A DNA stretch of 62,686 nt from JBDOQU01 sp039839375 (GCF_039839375.1 NZ_JBDOQU010000022.1:1-62686), one strand, 5' to 3'. Counted from the stretch's first letter, positions 7,693 through 15,854 are shown. Notes: generated by a model not told the origin, from the letters alone. Numbers and translations: made by a program.

Positions 7693-8913
7693 TCATGCCC
7701 ATAGAGTCGACAAGGGGGCCGCAACCAGCCTGTCACCAAAGGGTACCGTGTCGGTGCTGTCGTAAAGCACCACGCCAAAGGCGAAATGATCGCCGCAGGC
7801 GTCGGCCAAGGCCCGCAACCCACCGAAATCGCTGGATTTCACCGTGGCGGAAGCTTTGATTTCGATCCCCACGATCATACCGTCATCGCGCTCCAGCACG
7901 ATATCGACCTCGCGCATATCCCGGTCCCGGAAATGATGAGGCGTCAGCCTCAGATCCGAAGCGGTCATCAGTTTCAGCACTTCTGAGAACACGAAGCTCT
8001 CCAGCAGCGCGCCGAATGTTCCGCGATCCGCCTTCACGCGGTCGAAGGTGAGGCCCCGGACGGCCGCGAGCAGACCGGAATCGAGGAAATGCAGCTTGGG
8101 AGTCTTGGCGATCCGCTTCAGCGCGTTGGTGAACCAGGGCTGTAATGTCGCGATCAGGAAGACCTGCTCGAGCAACCCCACATAACGCTGCCCCGTCTTG
8201 TGGCTGACGTTGATGCCGGCTCCAAATTGGGAATAGTTGACCAACTGACCCGAGTGTTCGGCCAGGAGCCGGACGAATTTCGGAAGCTCGGTCAGTTTCT
8301 CCACGTCGGCGATATCGCGCAGATCGCGCGTCAGGATCGAGGTGAGGTAGGACCGCGCCCAGTCTTGCCGCCGCCGCTCGCTTTCGCGGGCAATCGCCTC
8401 AGGGAAGCCTCCGAGCAGGACGAGTTGAACAAGATCGTCGCCGATGATCGCGTCCTGCCGCCCCTGGAATTTCCCCTCAAAAAGACGCTCCAGAAAGGTC
8501 GGTGTCCGGCCTTCTATCTCCGCTCTCGCCAGCGGCAGCATCTGGATGGTTTCCATCCGGCCGGCCAGGCTGTCCGCCACCCGTGGCAATGTCAGTACAT
8601 TGGCCGAGCCGGTGAGCAGGAAACGGCCGGGGCGATAATCCTCATCGACGGTCTTCTTTATCGCCAGCAACAGGTCCGGCGCGCGCTGGATCTCGTCGAT
8701 TATCGTCTTATCCAGACCTCGAATGAAACCTGCCGGATCGGACTGCGCCGCCTCGAGAACCGTCTGGTCATCGAGTGTGATATAGGCGCGACCGACTTCC
8801 GCCAACTTGCGGACAAGCGTCGTCTTGCCGGCCCGACGCGGCCCCACGATCAGGACCACGGGGGTATCGGAAAGGGCTTCCTCCGCCCGCCGCTCCACGA
8901 AACGCTCGAACAT
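7693..8913 (-). CDS. AAA-type ATPase with C-terminal DUF4143 (nuclease-like) domain
   Basis: A 406-residue protein. The N-terminal P-loop module has Walker A GPRRAGKTT (24-32), Walker B TIIDEIQ (70-76) and sensor-type LTGSAN. A DUF4143 region follows (KLHFLDSGLLAA...ESFVFSEVLK) ending in the REVDIVLE...GIEIKAS pattern, which resembles the D-ExK core of restriction-endonuclease-like folds. The family is widespread and of unknown function. GGGAG precedes the ATG at 8913, deciding the start over a longer frame that would translate the upstream repeats. The gene stands alone beside tRNA-Gly, between two long gaps, and its base composition looks less GC-rich than its neighbours, consistent with horizontal acquisition. 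Confidence 0.85.
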   Translation of the reverse strand: MFERFVERRAEEALSDTPVVLIVGPRRAGKTTLVRKLAEVGRAYITLDDQTVLEAAQSDPAGFIRGLDKTIIDEIQRAPDLLLAIKKTVDEDYRPGRFLLTGSANVLTLPRVADSLAGRMETIQMLPLARAEIEGRTPTFLERLFEGKFQGRQDAIIGDDLVQLVLLGGFPEAIARESERRRQDWARSYLTSILTRDLRDIADVEKLTELPKFVRLLAEHSGQLVNYSQFGAGINVSHKTGQRYVGLLEQVFLIATLQPWFTNALKRIAKTPKLHFLDSGLLAAVRGLTFDRVKADRGTFGALLESFVFSEVLKLMTASDLRLTPHHFRDRDMREVDIVLERDDGMIVGIEIKASATVKSSDFGGLRALADACGDHFAFGVVLYDSTDTVPFGDRLVAAPLSTLWA

Positions 8914-8920
8914 CCTCGAC

Positions 8921-9003
8921 TCCCGAATAATTGGAACTATCGGGTTCGGCAGATTGGAAGTCAATAACCCGCGAATTGGGAACCAAAAACCCGCGATCTG
9001 GGA
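8921..9003. repeat. Four imperfect tandem 22-23-bp repeats upstream of the ATPase gene
   Basis: On the plus strand, units ending in (A/T)TTGGA or TGGGA finish at 8935, 8958, 8981 and 9003, a spacing of 23, 23 and 22. The two best units are AACCCGCGAATTGGGA (8966-8981) and AACCCGCGATCTGGGA (8988-9003). The others read TCCCGAATAATTGGA (8921-8935) and GGTTCGGCAGATTGGA (8943-8958). The array starts 7 bp before the ATPase start codon and repeats roughly every two helical turns, as phased protein-binding sites would. Only this array, not the flanks, carries the pattern. Confidence 0.7.
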
Positions 9004-9286
9004 GTGTTCTTAAGGGAGTCTACCCAGAACTGGCTGACGCTGATGCAATCTGCTTTCGGAGCATGATGCGAGGCTGGAATTCCGGCCGCATTTCCGACGC
9101 CGCCCAAAGCGTCGATCATCACAACAAAGGCAGTACCCGACAACCGAACGGCCCCATTACCACGTCCGGCAGTCAACCGCTACAGGTCGGTAACCTTCTC
9201 CCCGGGGATCAAAACCCCCCGGGAACCGAAAACGGGAATGGCCGTCTTGCGGCAACCCATGCAGGACTTGGCATCACTTGGAAAAT
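9004..9286. other. Gap between repeat array and tRNA-Gly
   Basis: No gene is supported. An open frame crosses this stretch into the tRNA on the antisense side and is a common annotation artefact. A GC-rich imperfect hairpin (CCCCGGGG and CCCCCCGGG near 9202-9230) lies about 57 bp past the tRNA 3' end and lacks a T-run in either orientation. I found no repeat of the tRNA 3' end that would mark an attachment site. Confidence 0.4.
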
Positions 9287-9361
9287 TGGAGCGGGCGAAG
9301 GGATTCGAACCCTCGACCCCAACCTTGGCAAGGTTGTGCTCTACCCCTGAGCTACGCCCGC
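9287..9361 (-). tRNA. tRNA-Gly (anticodon GCC), CCA encoded
   Basis: The reverse strand folds as a 75-base cloverleaf. The acceptor stem GCGGGCG pairs with CGCCCGC, followed by T and an encoded CCA. The D-arm is GCTCAGGGGTAGAGC, the anticodon arm is CAACCTTGCCAAGGTTG with GCC, and the T-arm is GAGGGTTCGAATCCCTT. All stems pair. It is transcribed away from the ProXp gene. Confidence 0.97.
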
Positions 9362-9519
9362 TCGGCGACCGACGAACGGGGCGGAAAGCCTTCGCCGTTC
9401 GTGAGGTTGCGGGATAATACGCAAAGCCGTTTGCATTGCAAGCCCGATCGCGCGGGAAAGTTTTCAAGTTCCCGGCGCGCCTCTTGGCCCCCGGGGGCGG
9501 CGCGCCTATAACGCCCGTC

Positions 9520-10068
9520 ATGGATACGCTGAACGACACGCCTATCGAGGATCAGGCGCCGCCCACCACGCCGGAAGACCTGTTCCGGCGCTTCGCTGAG
9601 CTGGGCATCGAAATCTCCGCCCACGAGCATGAGCCGCTGTTCACGGTGGAGGATTCCAAGCACCTGCGCGGCCTGCTGCCCGGCGGGCATTGCAAGAACC
9701 TGTTCCTGCGCGACAAGAAGGGCCGGCCCTGGCTGATCGTCTGCGACGAGGATCGCGTGGTGGACCTTAAGGCGCTGGCGCCGCGGCTGGGCGCGGGCCG
9801 CTTCTCCTTCGGATCGCCCGAACGGCTGTGGTCGACCCTGGGTGTGCGCCCGGGGTCGGTGACGCCCTTCGCCCTGATCAACGATCCGGACGCCAGCGTG
9901 ACCGTCATCCTGGACGCCGGCATGATGGCGGCGAACGAAACCCTTCACTATCACCCGCTGGTCAACCACATCACCTGTGCGATCAACCGCGAGGATCTGG
10001 TGCGGTTCATCAGGGCCTGCGGCCACGATCCTCGGACCGTCGATCTGGACGAGGCGGCGGCCGGCTGA
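9520..10068 (+). CDS. Prolyl-tRNA deacylase (ProXp/PrdX, YbaK-like editing domain)
   Basis: A 182-residue cytosolic protein made of one YbaK/aaRS editing domain. Family hallmarks are the KNLFLRDKKGRPWLIV segment with the conserved Lys, the LGAGRFSFGSPERLW run, GSVTPFALINDP, and the C-terminal LHYHPLVNHITCAI. It is closest in kind to the free-standing PrdX/ProXp proteins that hydrolyse mischarged Ala-tRNA(Pro). The ATG at 9520 sits at the start of homology; upstream the frame would run into the tRNA control region. The thioredoxin-TPR gene follows 62 bp later. Exact substrate among ProXp subclasses is not resolved. Confidence 0.88.
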   Translation: MDTLNDTPIEDQAPPTTPEDLFRRFAELGIEISAHEHEPLFTVEDSKHLRGLLPGGHCKNLFLRDKKGRPWLIVCDEDRVVDLKALAPRLGAGRFSFGSPERLWSTLGVRPGSVTPFALINDPDASVTVILDAGMMAANETLHYHPLVNHITCAINREDLVRFIRACGHDPRTVDLDEAAAG

Positions 10069-10130
10069 TCCCGGCTTGCCGACGCGCCTTCCGGGTCCAT
10101 CTCAATTGGCAATCGACGAAAGACGCCCCC

Positions 10131-11054
10131 ATGGAACTTAACCTGACCGCCGCCGCGGCCCCGGCCGACCTCGTCAAGGACACCGACGCCGCCTCCTTCA
10201 GCGCCGACGTGATCGAGGCGTCCATGACCACGCCGATCATCGTCGATTTCTGGGCGCCATGGTGCGGGCCCTGCAAGACGCTGGGGCCGCTGATCGAGAA
10301 GGCGGTGCGCGCCGCCCGCGGCAAGGTGAAGCTGGTCAAGCTGGATATCGAGGCCAACCCGCAGAACCAGGCGCTGGCGGCGCAGATGCGCGTCCAGTCG
10401 ATCCCCGCCGTCTACGCCTTCTTCCAGGGCCGGCCGGTCGACGGGTTCGTCGGCGCGCTGCCGGAAAGCCAGATCAAGAGCTTCATCGACAAGCTGATCG
10501 CCATGACCGGCGACGGCGGAGCGGACGATCTGGCGGCGGCGCTGGATCAGGCCAAGGCGGCGCTGGAGGGGGGCGATGTCCAGACGGCCGGGGCCATCTA
10601 TCAGCAGATCCTGGAGATCGAGCCGGAGAACGCGACGGCGCTGGCCGGCCTCGCCCGCTGCATGATCGCGCTGGGCCAGCCCGACCGCGCATCGGAATTC
10701 CTCGACGCGCTGGCGCCGGAACTGCTGGCCAAGCCTGAGATCCAGTCCGTCCGCACGCAGCTTGACCTCGCGGCCCAGACCGCCGGCGCGGACGCGCGGC
10801 TGCCGGAGCTGACCGACCGGCTGGCCCGCGAGCCGGACGATCATCAGGCGCGGTTCGACCTCGCCATGGCGGCCTACGGGGCCGGCCGGCGGGAGGACGC
10901 GGTCGACGCGCTGCTGGAGATCATCCGGCGCGACCGGGAATGGAACGAGGGCGCGGCGCGCGTACAGCTCCTGAAGCTGTTCGAGGCGTTCGGCCAGACC
11001 GACAAGCTGACGGTCCAGTCCCGCCGCAGGCTGTCCTCCCTGCTCTTCTCCTGA
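10131..11054 (+). CDS. cnoX: Thioredoxin-TPR co-chaperone (CnoX/YbbN family)
   Basis: A 307-residue cytosolic protein. The N-terminal thioredoxin fold (about 20-125) has an intact WCGPC motif (44-48). A helical C-terminal half (about 140-305) is built of TPR-like repeats (AAALDQAKAALEGGDVQTAGAIYQQILEIEPENATALAGLARCMIALG). This is the CnoX/YbbN layout: a chaperedoxin that protects clients from over-oxidation and hands them to chaperones. E. coli CnoX lacks the redox pair, whereas this one has CGPC and may be an active reductant. It heads a collinear series with the LON-domain protein and Trm112 downstream. The ATG at 10131 is followed at once by conserved sequence. Confidence 0.9.
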   Translation: MELNLTAAAAPADLVKDTDAASFSADVIEASMTTPIIVDFWAPWCGPCKTLGPLIEKAVRAARGKVKLVKLDIEANPQNQALAAQMRVQSIPAVYAFFQGRPVDGFVGALPESQIKSFIDKLIAMTGDGGADDLAAALDQAKAALEGGDVQTAGAIYQQILEIEPENATALAGLARCMIALGQPDRASEFLDALAPELLAKPEIQSVRTQLDLAAQTAGADARLPELTDRLAREPDDHQARFDLAMAAYGAGRREDAVDALLEIIRRDREWNEGAARVQLLKLFEAFGQTDKLTVQSRRRLSSLLFS

Positions 11055-11090
11055 CCTCCAGAACGCCGGAGACCCGACACCCGGAACCAC

Positions 11091-11777
11091 ATGAGCCAGA
11101 GCCCGTTCTTCCCGACCTTCGACCGGCTGAGCCCGTCGATCCCGATCTTCCCGCTGGCCGGGGTGCTGCTATTGCCGCGAGGGCTGCTGCCGCTCAATAT
11201 CTTCGAGCCGCGCTATATCGCGATGGTCGATGACGCGCTGTCCTCGGACCGCATGATCGGGATGGTCCAGCCGACGACGCCGGACAGCGGAGCGGCCGCG
11301 CCGGAGATCTATCCGTTGGGCTGCGCCGGGCGGATCACCTCCTTCGACGAGACCGATGACGGCCGTTACCTGATCACGCTGACCGGCATCTGCCGCTTCC
11401 ACGCCGGGGCGGAGCTGGCGACGACGCGGGGCTACCGCCGGGTGGAGAGCGACTGGTCGGCATTCCGGGACGACATGAAGGGGTGCGATATGGAAGGCGG
11501 GGGATGCGGGCTGGACCGGGCCCGGCTGGACGCCGCGCTGGGGGTCTATTTCCGGCGGCACGGCATCTCCGCCAACTGGGAGGCGATCAAGGACACGCCG
11601 GACGAGCGGCTGGTCACCTCGCTGGCCATGATCTGCCCGTTCGACCCGCCGGAGAAGCAGGCCCTGCTTGAAGCGCCGACGCCCGCCGACCGGGCGGAGC
11701 TGGTCGTCAGCCTGATCGAGATGGCGGTGCTGACGCCCGAATCCGGCCCCGAACCCGGCGGCGAATCCCGGCACTAG
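11091..11777 (+). CDS. LON peptidase substrate-binding domain protein
   Basis: A 228-residue protein covering only the N-terminal substrate-recognition domain of Lon (IPIFPLAGVLLLPRGLLPLNIFEPRYIAMVDDAL, then GCAGRITSFDETDDGRYLITLTGICRF). It has no ATPase or protease domain. Stand-alone LonN-domain proteins are common in Alphaproteobacteria and their role is unsettled. The C-terminal LVTSLAMICPFDPPEKQALLEAPTPADRAELVVSLIEM helices are typical. It lies 36 bp downstream of the CnoX-like gene, a frequent pairing that hints at a shared proteostasis role. Confidence 0.88.
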   Translation: MSQSPFFPTFDRLSPSIPIFPLAGVLLLPRGLLPLNIFEPRYIAMVDDALSSDRMIGMVQPTTPDSGAAAPEIYPLGCAGRITSFDETDDGRYLITLTGICRFHAGAELATTRGYRRVESDWSAFRDDMKGCDMEGGGCGLDRARLDAALGVYFRRHGISANWEAIKDTPDERLVTSLAMICPFDPPEKQALLEAPTPADRAELVVSLIEMAVLTPESGPEPGGESRH

Positions 11778-11840
11778 CATTCAGCGAACCCGTCGCCACA
11801 TAGTTTCTGGCTCCCCGAATCCAACGAAGCGAGCGCCCCT

Positions 11841-12089
11841 ATGTCAGACAAGCCAGCCGACGGCCCAGTTTCTCCCGCTCCGGCACGCGGTCCCGCCGCC
11901 CGCGCCGGCGTCGATCCGAAGCTCTTGGAGATCCTGGTCTGTCCGCTGACCAAGGCCCCGTTGCGCTACGATCCCGACGCGCAGGAGCTGATCAGCGACC
12001 AGGCGCGGCTGGCCTACCCGATCCGCGACGGCATCCCGATCATGCTGGTCGACGAGGCGAGGCCGCTGGATGCCGACGCGCAGCGATAA
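11841..12089 (+). CDS. Trm112 family protein
   Basis: An 82-residue protein with a proline/alanine-rich N-terminal tail (about 20 residues), then the Trm112 core: PKLLEILVCPLTKAPLRYDPDAQELISDQARLAYPIRDGIPIMLVDEARPL. In bacteria this YcaR-like fold is of uncertain function; eukaryotic Trm112 is a methyltransferase activator. Only one cysteine (in LVCPLTK) of the usual zinc set remains, as in most YcaR-type homologues. It overlaps the DUF971 gene by 20 bp, so the two are probably co-translated. Confidence 0.88.
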   Translation: MSDKPADGPVSPAPARGPAARAGVDPKLLEILVCPLTKAPLRYDPDAQELISDQARLAYPIRDGIPIMLVDEARPLDADAQR

Positions 12090-12483
12090 GACGGGCGGGC
12101 CGGAGAGCGGCGGCGGTTTCGAGACCCGCCATTGGCCGACGGAGCTTCGGCTGAAGCAGGCCGAAAGGCGGCTCGAGATCGATTTCGACGATGGAAGCTC
12201 CTTTTCCCTGCCGGCCGAGCTGCTGCGGGTCGAAAGTCCTTCGGCCGAGGTGCAGGGACACGGGCCGGGACAGAAGCAGATCGTCTTCGGCAAAGCCGGG
12301 GTCGGCATCACTGCGCTGGAGCCGGTCGGCCGCTACGCCGTGCGCATACGTTTCGATGACGGGCACGATACGGGAATTTTCTCATGGACCTATCTTCACG
12401 GCCTCGGCGACCGCCAGAAGGAGATATGGAAGGCCTATCTGGAAGAGCTGGCCGAACGCGGCCTGAGCCGCGAGGCCCCATGA
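12070..12483 (+). CDS. DUF971 (GBBH-like N-terminal domain) protein
   Basis: A 137-residue protein containing one DUF971 domain (about residues 22-110): WPTELRLKQAERRLEIDFDDGSSFSLPAELLRVESPSAEVQGHG...YAVRIRFDDGHDTGIFSWTYLHGLG. The domain is the N-terminal module of gamma-butyrobetaine hydroxylase and also occurs in proteins linked to Fe-S carriers. Its bacterial role is unclear. The start lies inside the Trm112 gene (20-bp overlap), and its stop overlaps the start of the cyclase gene as ATGA, so all three look translationally coupled. Confidence 0.87.
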   Translation: MPTRSDKTGGPESGGGFETRHWPTELRLKQAERRLEIDFDDGSSFSLPAELLRVESPSAEVQGHGPGQKQIVFGKAGVGITALEPVGRYAVRIRFDDGHDTGIFSWTYLHGLGDRQKEIWKAYLEELAERGLSREAP

Positions 12484-13703
12484 CCGGAGAAACCACCGGA
12501 GAAACGAGCGGAAATGGCGCATCTTCGCTGGTCGACTGGCTGCTCGATCAGGGCCTGCGCGGCCGCACGCTGGAGGACCTTCTGCCGCCGCTGGTGGAAA
12601 GGCTGACGGCCGATGGCATGGCAATCGCCCGGTTCCATCTTTCCGGCACCATACTCCACCCCGACTATGGCGCGTTCAGCCGCACCTGGTATCGGGATCA
12701 GGACTTCGTGTCGGAGGAATTCCCCCATGATTCCAGCGACGAGGTCTGGCGGCGCAGCCCGCTCTACTACGCGGTGTCCCACAAGCTGGACATGATGCAT
12801 TGCGATCTCCGCGATCCGGCGGAACAGGCGCGGTTCCCGGTCTTCGCGGAACTGGCGGCGCAGGGCATGACCGACTATATCGCGCTTACCGTCGGCTTCG
12901 GAGAGACGCCGGACGGCGAGACCGGCACCAGCGAAACCGGCAGCGGCGTCGTCGTCTCCATGGCCACCGACGATCCCGACGGATTTTCCGATTATGACGT
13001 CGAGACGCTGCGGGCGCTCTGGCGACCCCTGGGGCTGGTCGCCAAGGTCGCGATCTTCAAGCGCGTCTCCCAGACCATACTGACGACCTATCTGGGACGC
13101 GATCCGGGCTTGCGCGTCCTGGAAGGGCAGATCCGGCGGGGCATGGCCCAGACCATCAACGCCGCCATCCTGTTCGCCGATCTTCGCGGCTTCACCAGTC
13201 TGGCCGACGTGATGCCGCGCGACCGGCTCGTCCTGATGCTGGACGATTATCTGGACGCCATGGCGGCCCCGGTGGACGAAGTCGGCGGGCAGGTGCTGAA
13301 ATTCATGGGCGACGGCATGCTGGCGACCTTCGCGCTCGACGGCGCGGATCCCTCCGCGGTCTGCCGCGCGGCGCTGGAGGCGGCGATGGAGGCCCAGGCG
13401 CGGGTGGCGAAGCTGAACGCCGCGCGCGAGAACGGCGCCGGCATGGCGCTGGACGTGGCGCTCCATGTCGGGGAGGTGATGTACGGCAATGTCGGCAGCC
13501 GGAGCCGGCTGGATTTCACCGTCATCGGCCCGGCCGTCAACGAGGCCAGCCGCATGGAGAACCTCTGCACGCCGCTGGATTGCGGCGTGGTCATCTCCCG
13601 CCCCTTCATCGACGCCGTCGGCGATACCGGCCGCTTCCGCTGCCTGGGCCCCCAGACCCTGCGCGGCCTGGCCACGCCGAGGGAGCTGTTCACCCTGGCG
13701 TAG
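12480..13703 (+). CDS. Class III adenylate cyclase with novel N-terminal domain
   Basis: A 407-residue soluble protein. The C-terminal cyclase homology domain (about 228-400) keeps the metal aspartates Asp234 (FADLRGFTSLAD) and Asp278 (KFMGDGM), the adenine-selecting Lys274 and the Asp of LDFTVIG, and the NEASR stretch. It should therefore make cAMP. The N-terminal 200 residues have no membrane segment. They match the unnamed sensor region found in many alphaproteobacterial cyclases (YYAVSHKLDMMHCDLRDPAEQARFPVFAELAAQGMTDYIAL), possibly GAF-like. Its ATGA start overlaps the DUF971 stop. The 3' end overlaps the convergent marC gene by 14 bp. Confidence 0.9.
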   Translation: MTGETTGETSGNGASSLVDWLLDQGLRGRTLEDLLPPLVERLTADGMAIARFHLSGTILHPDYGAFSRTWYRDQDFVSEEFPHDSSDEVWRRSPLYYAVSHKLDMMHCDLRDPAEQARFPVFAELAAQGMTDYIALTVGFGETPDGETGTSETGSGVVVSMATDDPDGFSDYDVETLRALWRPLGLVAKVAIFKRVSQTILTTYLGRDPGLRVLEGQIRRGMAQTINAAILFADLRGFTSLADVMPRDRLVLMLDDYLDAMAAPVDEVGGQVLKFMGDGMLATFALDGADPSAVCRAALEAAMEAQARVAKLNAARENGAGMALDVALHVGEVMYGNVGSRSRLDFTVIGPAVNEASRMENLCTPLDCGVVISRPFIDAVGDTGRFRCLGPQTLRGLATPRELFTLA

Positions 13704-14334
13704 CCGCCCCCGTAAGGCCGCTGGCGGCCAGCCCGTCCAGCACGAACTGACAGGCCAGCGCCGTCAGCAGGATACCCAACAGCCGGTTCATGACGTTGAT
13801 GCCGGTGATGCCCAGGACGCGGGTGATCTCCACAGCGAACAGGAGGACGATCAGCGTCGCCGCCAGCACCAGCGCCAGAACGCCCAGCACCGCCGCCTGA
13901 ATGGCCAGATCGCCCCTGGCCTGGCCCATGAACAGCATTGCCGTGGTGATCGCGCCCGGTCCGGCGATCAGCGGGATCGCGACCGGAAAGACGGAGATGT
14001 CGTCCTTGTGGCCGGCCTCCTCCGTCTCCGGCTCCGTCATCGATCGCAGGCCCGATGGCCGGGCGAAGATCATGTCGATCGCCAGCAGCAGCAGAAGGAT
14101 GCCGCCGCCGATCCTGAGCGCGGCGAAGCTGATGCCCAGCGCGTCCATCAGCGTCTCCCCCACCAGCGCGAAGAAGAACAGGATGCCAGCCCCGATCAGC
14201 GTGCCCTTGACCGCCATCCGCCGCTTGCGCGCCCGGCTGGCGGTGCGCGTCAGCCCGGCGAACATCGGCCCCAGCCCGACCGGGTCGATGGTGACCAGGA
14301 AGGCGATCGCCGCGCTGATGACGATCTCCGTCAC
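13690..14334 (-). CDS. MarC family integral membrane protein
   Basis: A 214-residue inner-membrane protein with six predicted transmembrane helices. The family marks are DPVGLGPMFAGLT near the N-terminus, LRIGGGILLLLLAIDMIF and FPVAIPLIAGPGAITTAMLFMGQARGD. MarC/UPF0056 proteins have no agreed substrate; the early link to multiple antibiotic resistance was not confirmed. It follows the HAD gene with a 4-bp overlap, forming a two-gene minus-strand operon, and converges with the cyclase gene. Confidence 0.92.
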   Translation of the reverse strand: MTEIVISAAIAFLVTIDPVGLGPMFAGLTRTASRARKRRMAVKGTLIGAGILFFFALVGETLMDALGISFAALRIGGGILLLLLAIDMIFARPSGLRSMTEPETEEAGHKDDISVFPVAIPLIAGPGAITTAMLFMGQARGDLAIQAAVLGVLALVLAATLIVLLFAVEITRVLGITGINVMNRLLGILLTALACQFVLDGLAASGLTGAATPG

Positions 14335-15041
14335 GATGCCGGGGCCAGCTGGTCCAGCCGCGCGACCAGCGCCGGGAAATCGGCCATCCGCTCCAGGACC
14401 GGGAAGCCGTCGCCGGCCGCCGACGGCGTCACCACCTCATGGACCCATGTAAGCTCGTAGGGCAGGTGGACCGCCCGCGCGCCGATCTCCAGCACCGGCA
14501 GCACGTCCGACCGCACCGAATTGCCGATCATCAGGAATTCCGACGGCGCGATGTCGTGGCGCTTCAGGATGCTTCCATAGGTGGCGGCATCCTTCTCCGA
14601 GACGATCTCCACCCGCCAGAACAGGTCGGCCAGCCCCGACCGCGCGACCTTGCTTTCCTGGTCGAACAGATCGCCCTTGGTGATGATGATCAGCCGGTAG
14701 CGGTCCTTCAGCGCCTCCACGGTCTCCCGGACATCGTCCAGCAGCTCGACCGGGTGTTCCAGCATTTCGCGCCCGAACCCGATGATGGCCTGGATGTCGC
14801 GGGCCGTGATCCGCCCGTCCGTCAGCGCGATCGCGGTTTCGACCATCGACAGGGTGAAACCCTTGATGCCGTAGCCGAAGATGCGGAGATTCTCGATCTC
14901 CGTCCGCTGCAACCGGTCGTCGATCTCCCCCTCCGGCACGTAGGACCGGATCAGGGCCCGGAACTTCTCCTGGGTCATGGAGAATATCCGCTCATTGTGC
15001 CAGAGCGTGTCGTCGCCATCGAAGGCGATGGTCTTGATCAT
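14331..15041 (-). CDS. HAD-superfamily hydrolase (phosphatase)
   Basis: A 236-residue cytosolic protein. Motif I is FDGDDTLWHNE (nucleophile Asp8, Asp10), motif II is the RLIIITKGD strand, motif III is the Lys of QESKVARSGL, and motif IV is LMIGNSVRSDV. The helical cap lies between residues about 20 and 100. The FDGDDTLWHNE form groups it with pyrimidine-nucleotidase or phosphoglycolate-phosphatase-like HADs; the substrate is unknown. It is the first gene of a minus-strand pair with marC. Its start is divergent from the thioesterase gene with a 161-bp gap. Confidence 0.87.
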   Translation of the reverse strand: MIKTIAFDGDDTLWHNERIFSMTQEKFRALIRSYVPEGEIDDRLQRTEIENLRIFGYGIKGFTLSMVETAIALTDGRITARDIQAIIGFGREMLEHPVELLDDVRETVEALKDRYRLIIITKGDLFDQESKVARSGLADLFWRVEIVSEKDAATYGSILKRHDIAPSEFLMIGNSVRSDVLPVLEIGARAVHLPYELTWVHEVVTPSAAGDGFPVLERMADFPALVARLDQLAPAS

Positions 15042-15202
15042 GATGCGGCTTTGAGGTCCTTGGCATGCAGGGGGCGCGAAACCTACTCCAATCCGGCCGC
15101 TTCCCGAAAGGCCGGCGTGGGACCGGCATCTCCTGCGCTATCGCGGCACGGCGAAATCGGCTATCCGGACGGCCGATATCCCGACCTTTGACGGACGACC
15201 TC

Positions 15203-15622
15203 ATGACTTTCGAACCCGCCGCGCGCGCCTCCTACCCCCAATGGACCGACGAACGGATGCGTTTCTCCGACCTGGACCCGTTGGGCCACGCCAACAACAA
15301 CGCGATCGGCGTTTATTTCGAGACCGGGCGGCTCGGCCTCTTCCGGGAAGCGAAGCTGCATGACGGGAAGCCGGGCGAGGCGACCGTGGTCGCGAAGCTG
15401 TTGATCGACTTCCTGAAGGAGCTGACCTATCCGAACCTGCTTGAGGTCGGCTCCCGCGTCACCAGGATCGGCGGCAGTTCCTTCACCTACGTACAGGCAG
15501 TCTTCGTCGGAGAATCCTGCATCGCAACGGCGGAGACGGTGAGCGTGCTGTTCGACCTTTCGACCCGGCGGCCGAAGAAGCTGGATGACGGGCAGAAGGC
15601 GCGGCTGTCGGCCTTCCTTTGA
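15203..15622 (+). CDS. Acyl-CoA thioesterase, 4HBT hotdog family
   Basis: A 139-residue single hotdog-fold protein of YbgC/FadM type: RFSDLDPLGHANNNAIGVYFETGRLGLFREA holds the catalytic Asp and the conserved HxNN segment. The C-terminal half (FLKELTYPNLLEVGSRVTRIGGSSFTYVQAVFVGESCIATAETVSVLFD) is the second conserved strand set. Such enzymes cleave acyl-CoA or acyl-ACP thioesters. The ATG at 15203 is preferred; an in-frame TTG at 15188 would add five residues. The gene stands alone, divergent from the HAD gene. Confidence 0.87.
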   Translation: MTFEPAARASYPQWTDERMRFSDLDPLGHANNNAIGVYFETGRLGLFREAKLHDGKPGEATVVAKLLIDFLKELTYPNLLEVGSRVTRIGGSSFTYVQAVFVGESCIATAETVSVLFDLSTRRPKKLDDGQKARLSAFL

Positions 15623-15685
15623 ACTTCATTTGTCGTCATTCCGGCGCACGGAACCGAAGGGCGTGAGGTTGCCCCCCTCACGGTC

Positions 15686-15800
15686 ATCCCGGCCCCCGAG
15701 CCGGGATCCATGGGACGGCGACGCTTCACCGACAGCGATGAGCCGGGCGCGGGCGGGGCCGACTTCGGCACCGTATGGATGCCGGATCGGAGTCCGGCAT
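15686..15800. repeat. Two REP-like palindromes in a 232-bp gap
   Basis: ATCCCGGC (15686-15693) pairs with GCCGGGAT (15700-15707). ATGCCGGA (15779-15786) pairs with TCCGGCAT (15793-15800) around TCGGAG. The second is a variant of the ATGCTGGAT...TCCAGCAT palindromes near the right end of the window, and is followed by the same GAC flank. They lie between the convergent ends of the thioesterase and Yip1 genes. No gene is seen in this gap. Confidence 0.6.
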
Positions 15801-15854
15801 GACGGCGGTGGGGGCGGCGGGGACCGTGCCGGGCGTCATTATTCGCCAGCCGCC

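Noticed and set aside
8921..9003. CRISPR-like array
   Set aside because: The repeats are contiguous, imperfect and only 22-23 bp with no spacers or cas genes.
8931..9350. A 139-codon plus-strand frame across the repeat array and tRNA
   Set aside because: Its C-terminal GEGIRTLDPNLGKVVL is the familiar antisense translation of a tRNA gene; no ribosome binding site or domain.
9287..9361. Integration site with a duplicated tRNA 3' end
   Set aside because: No second copy of the T-arm/acceptor sequence was seen in 7253-9286.
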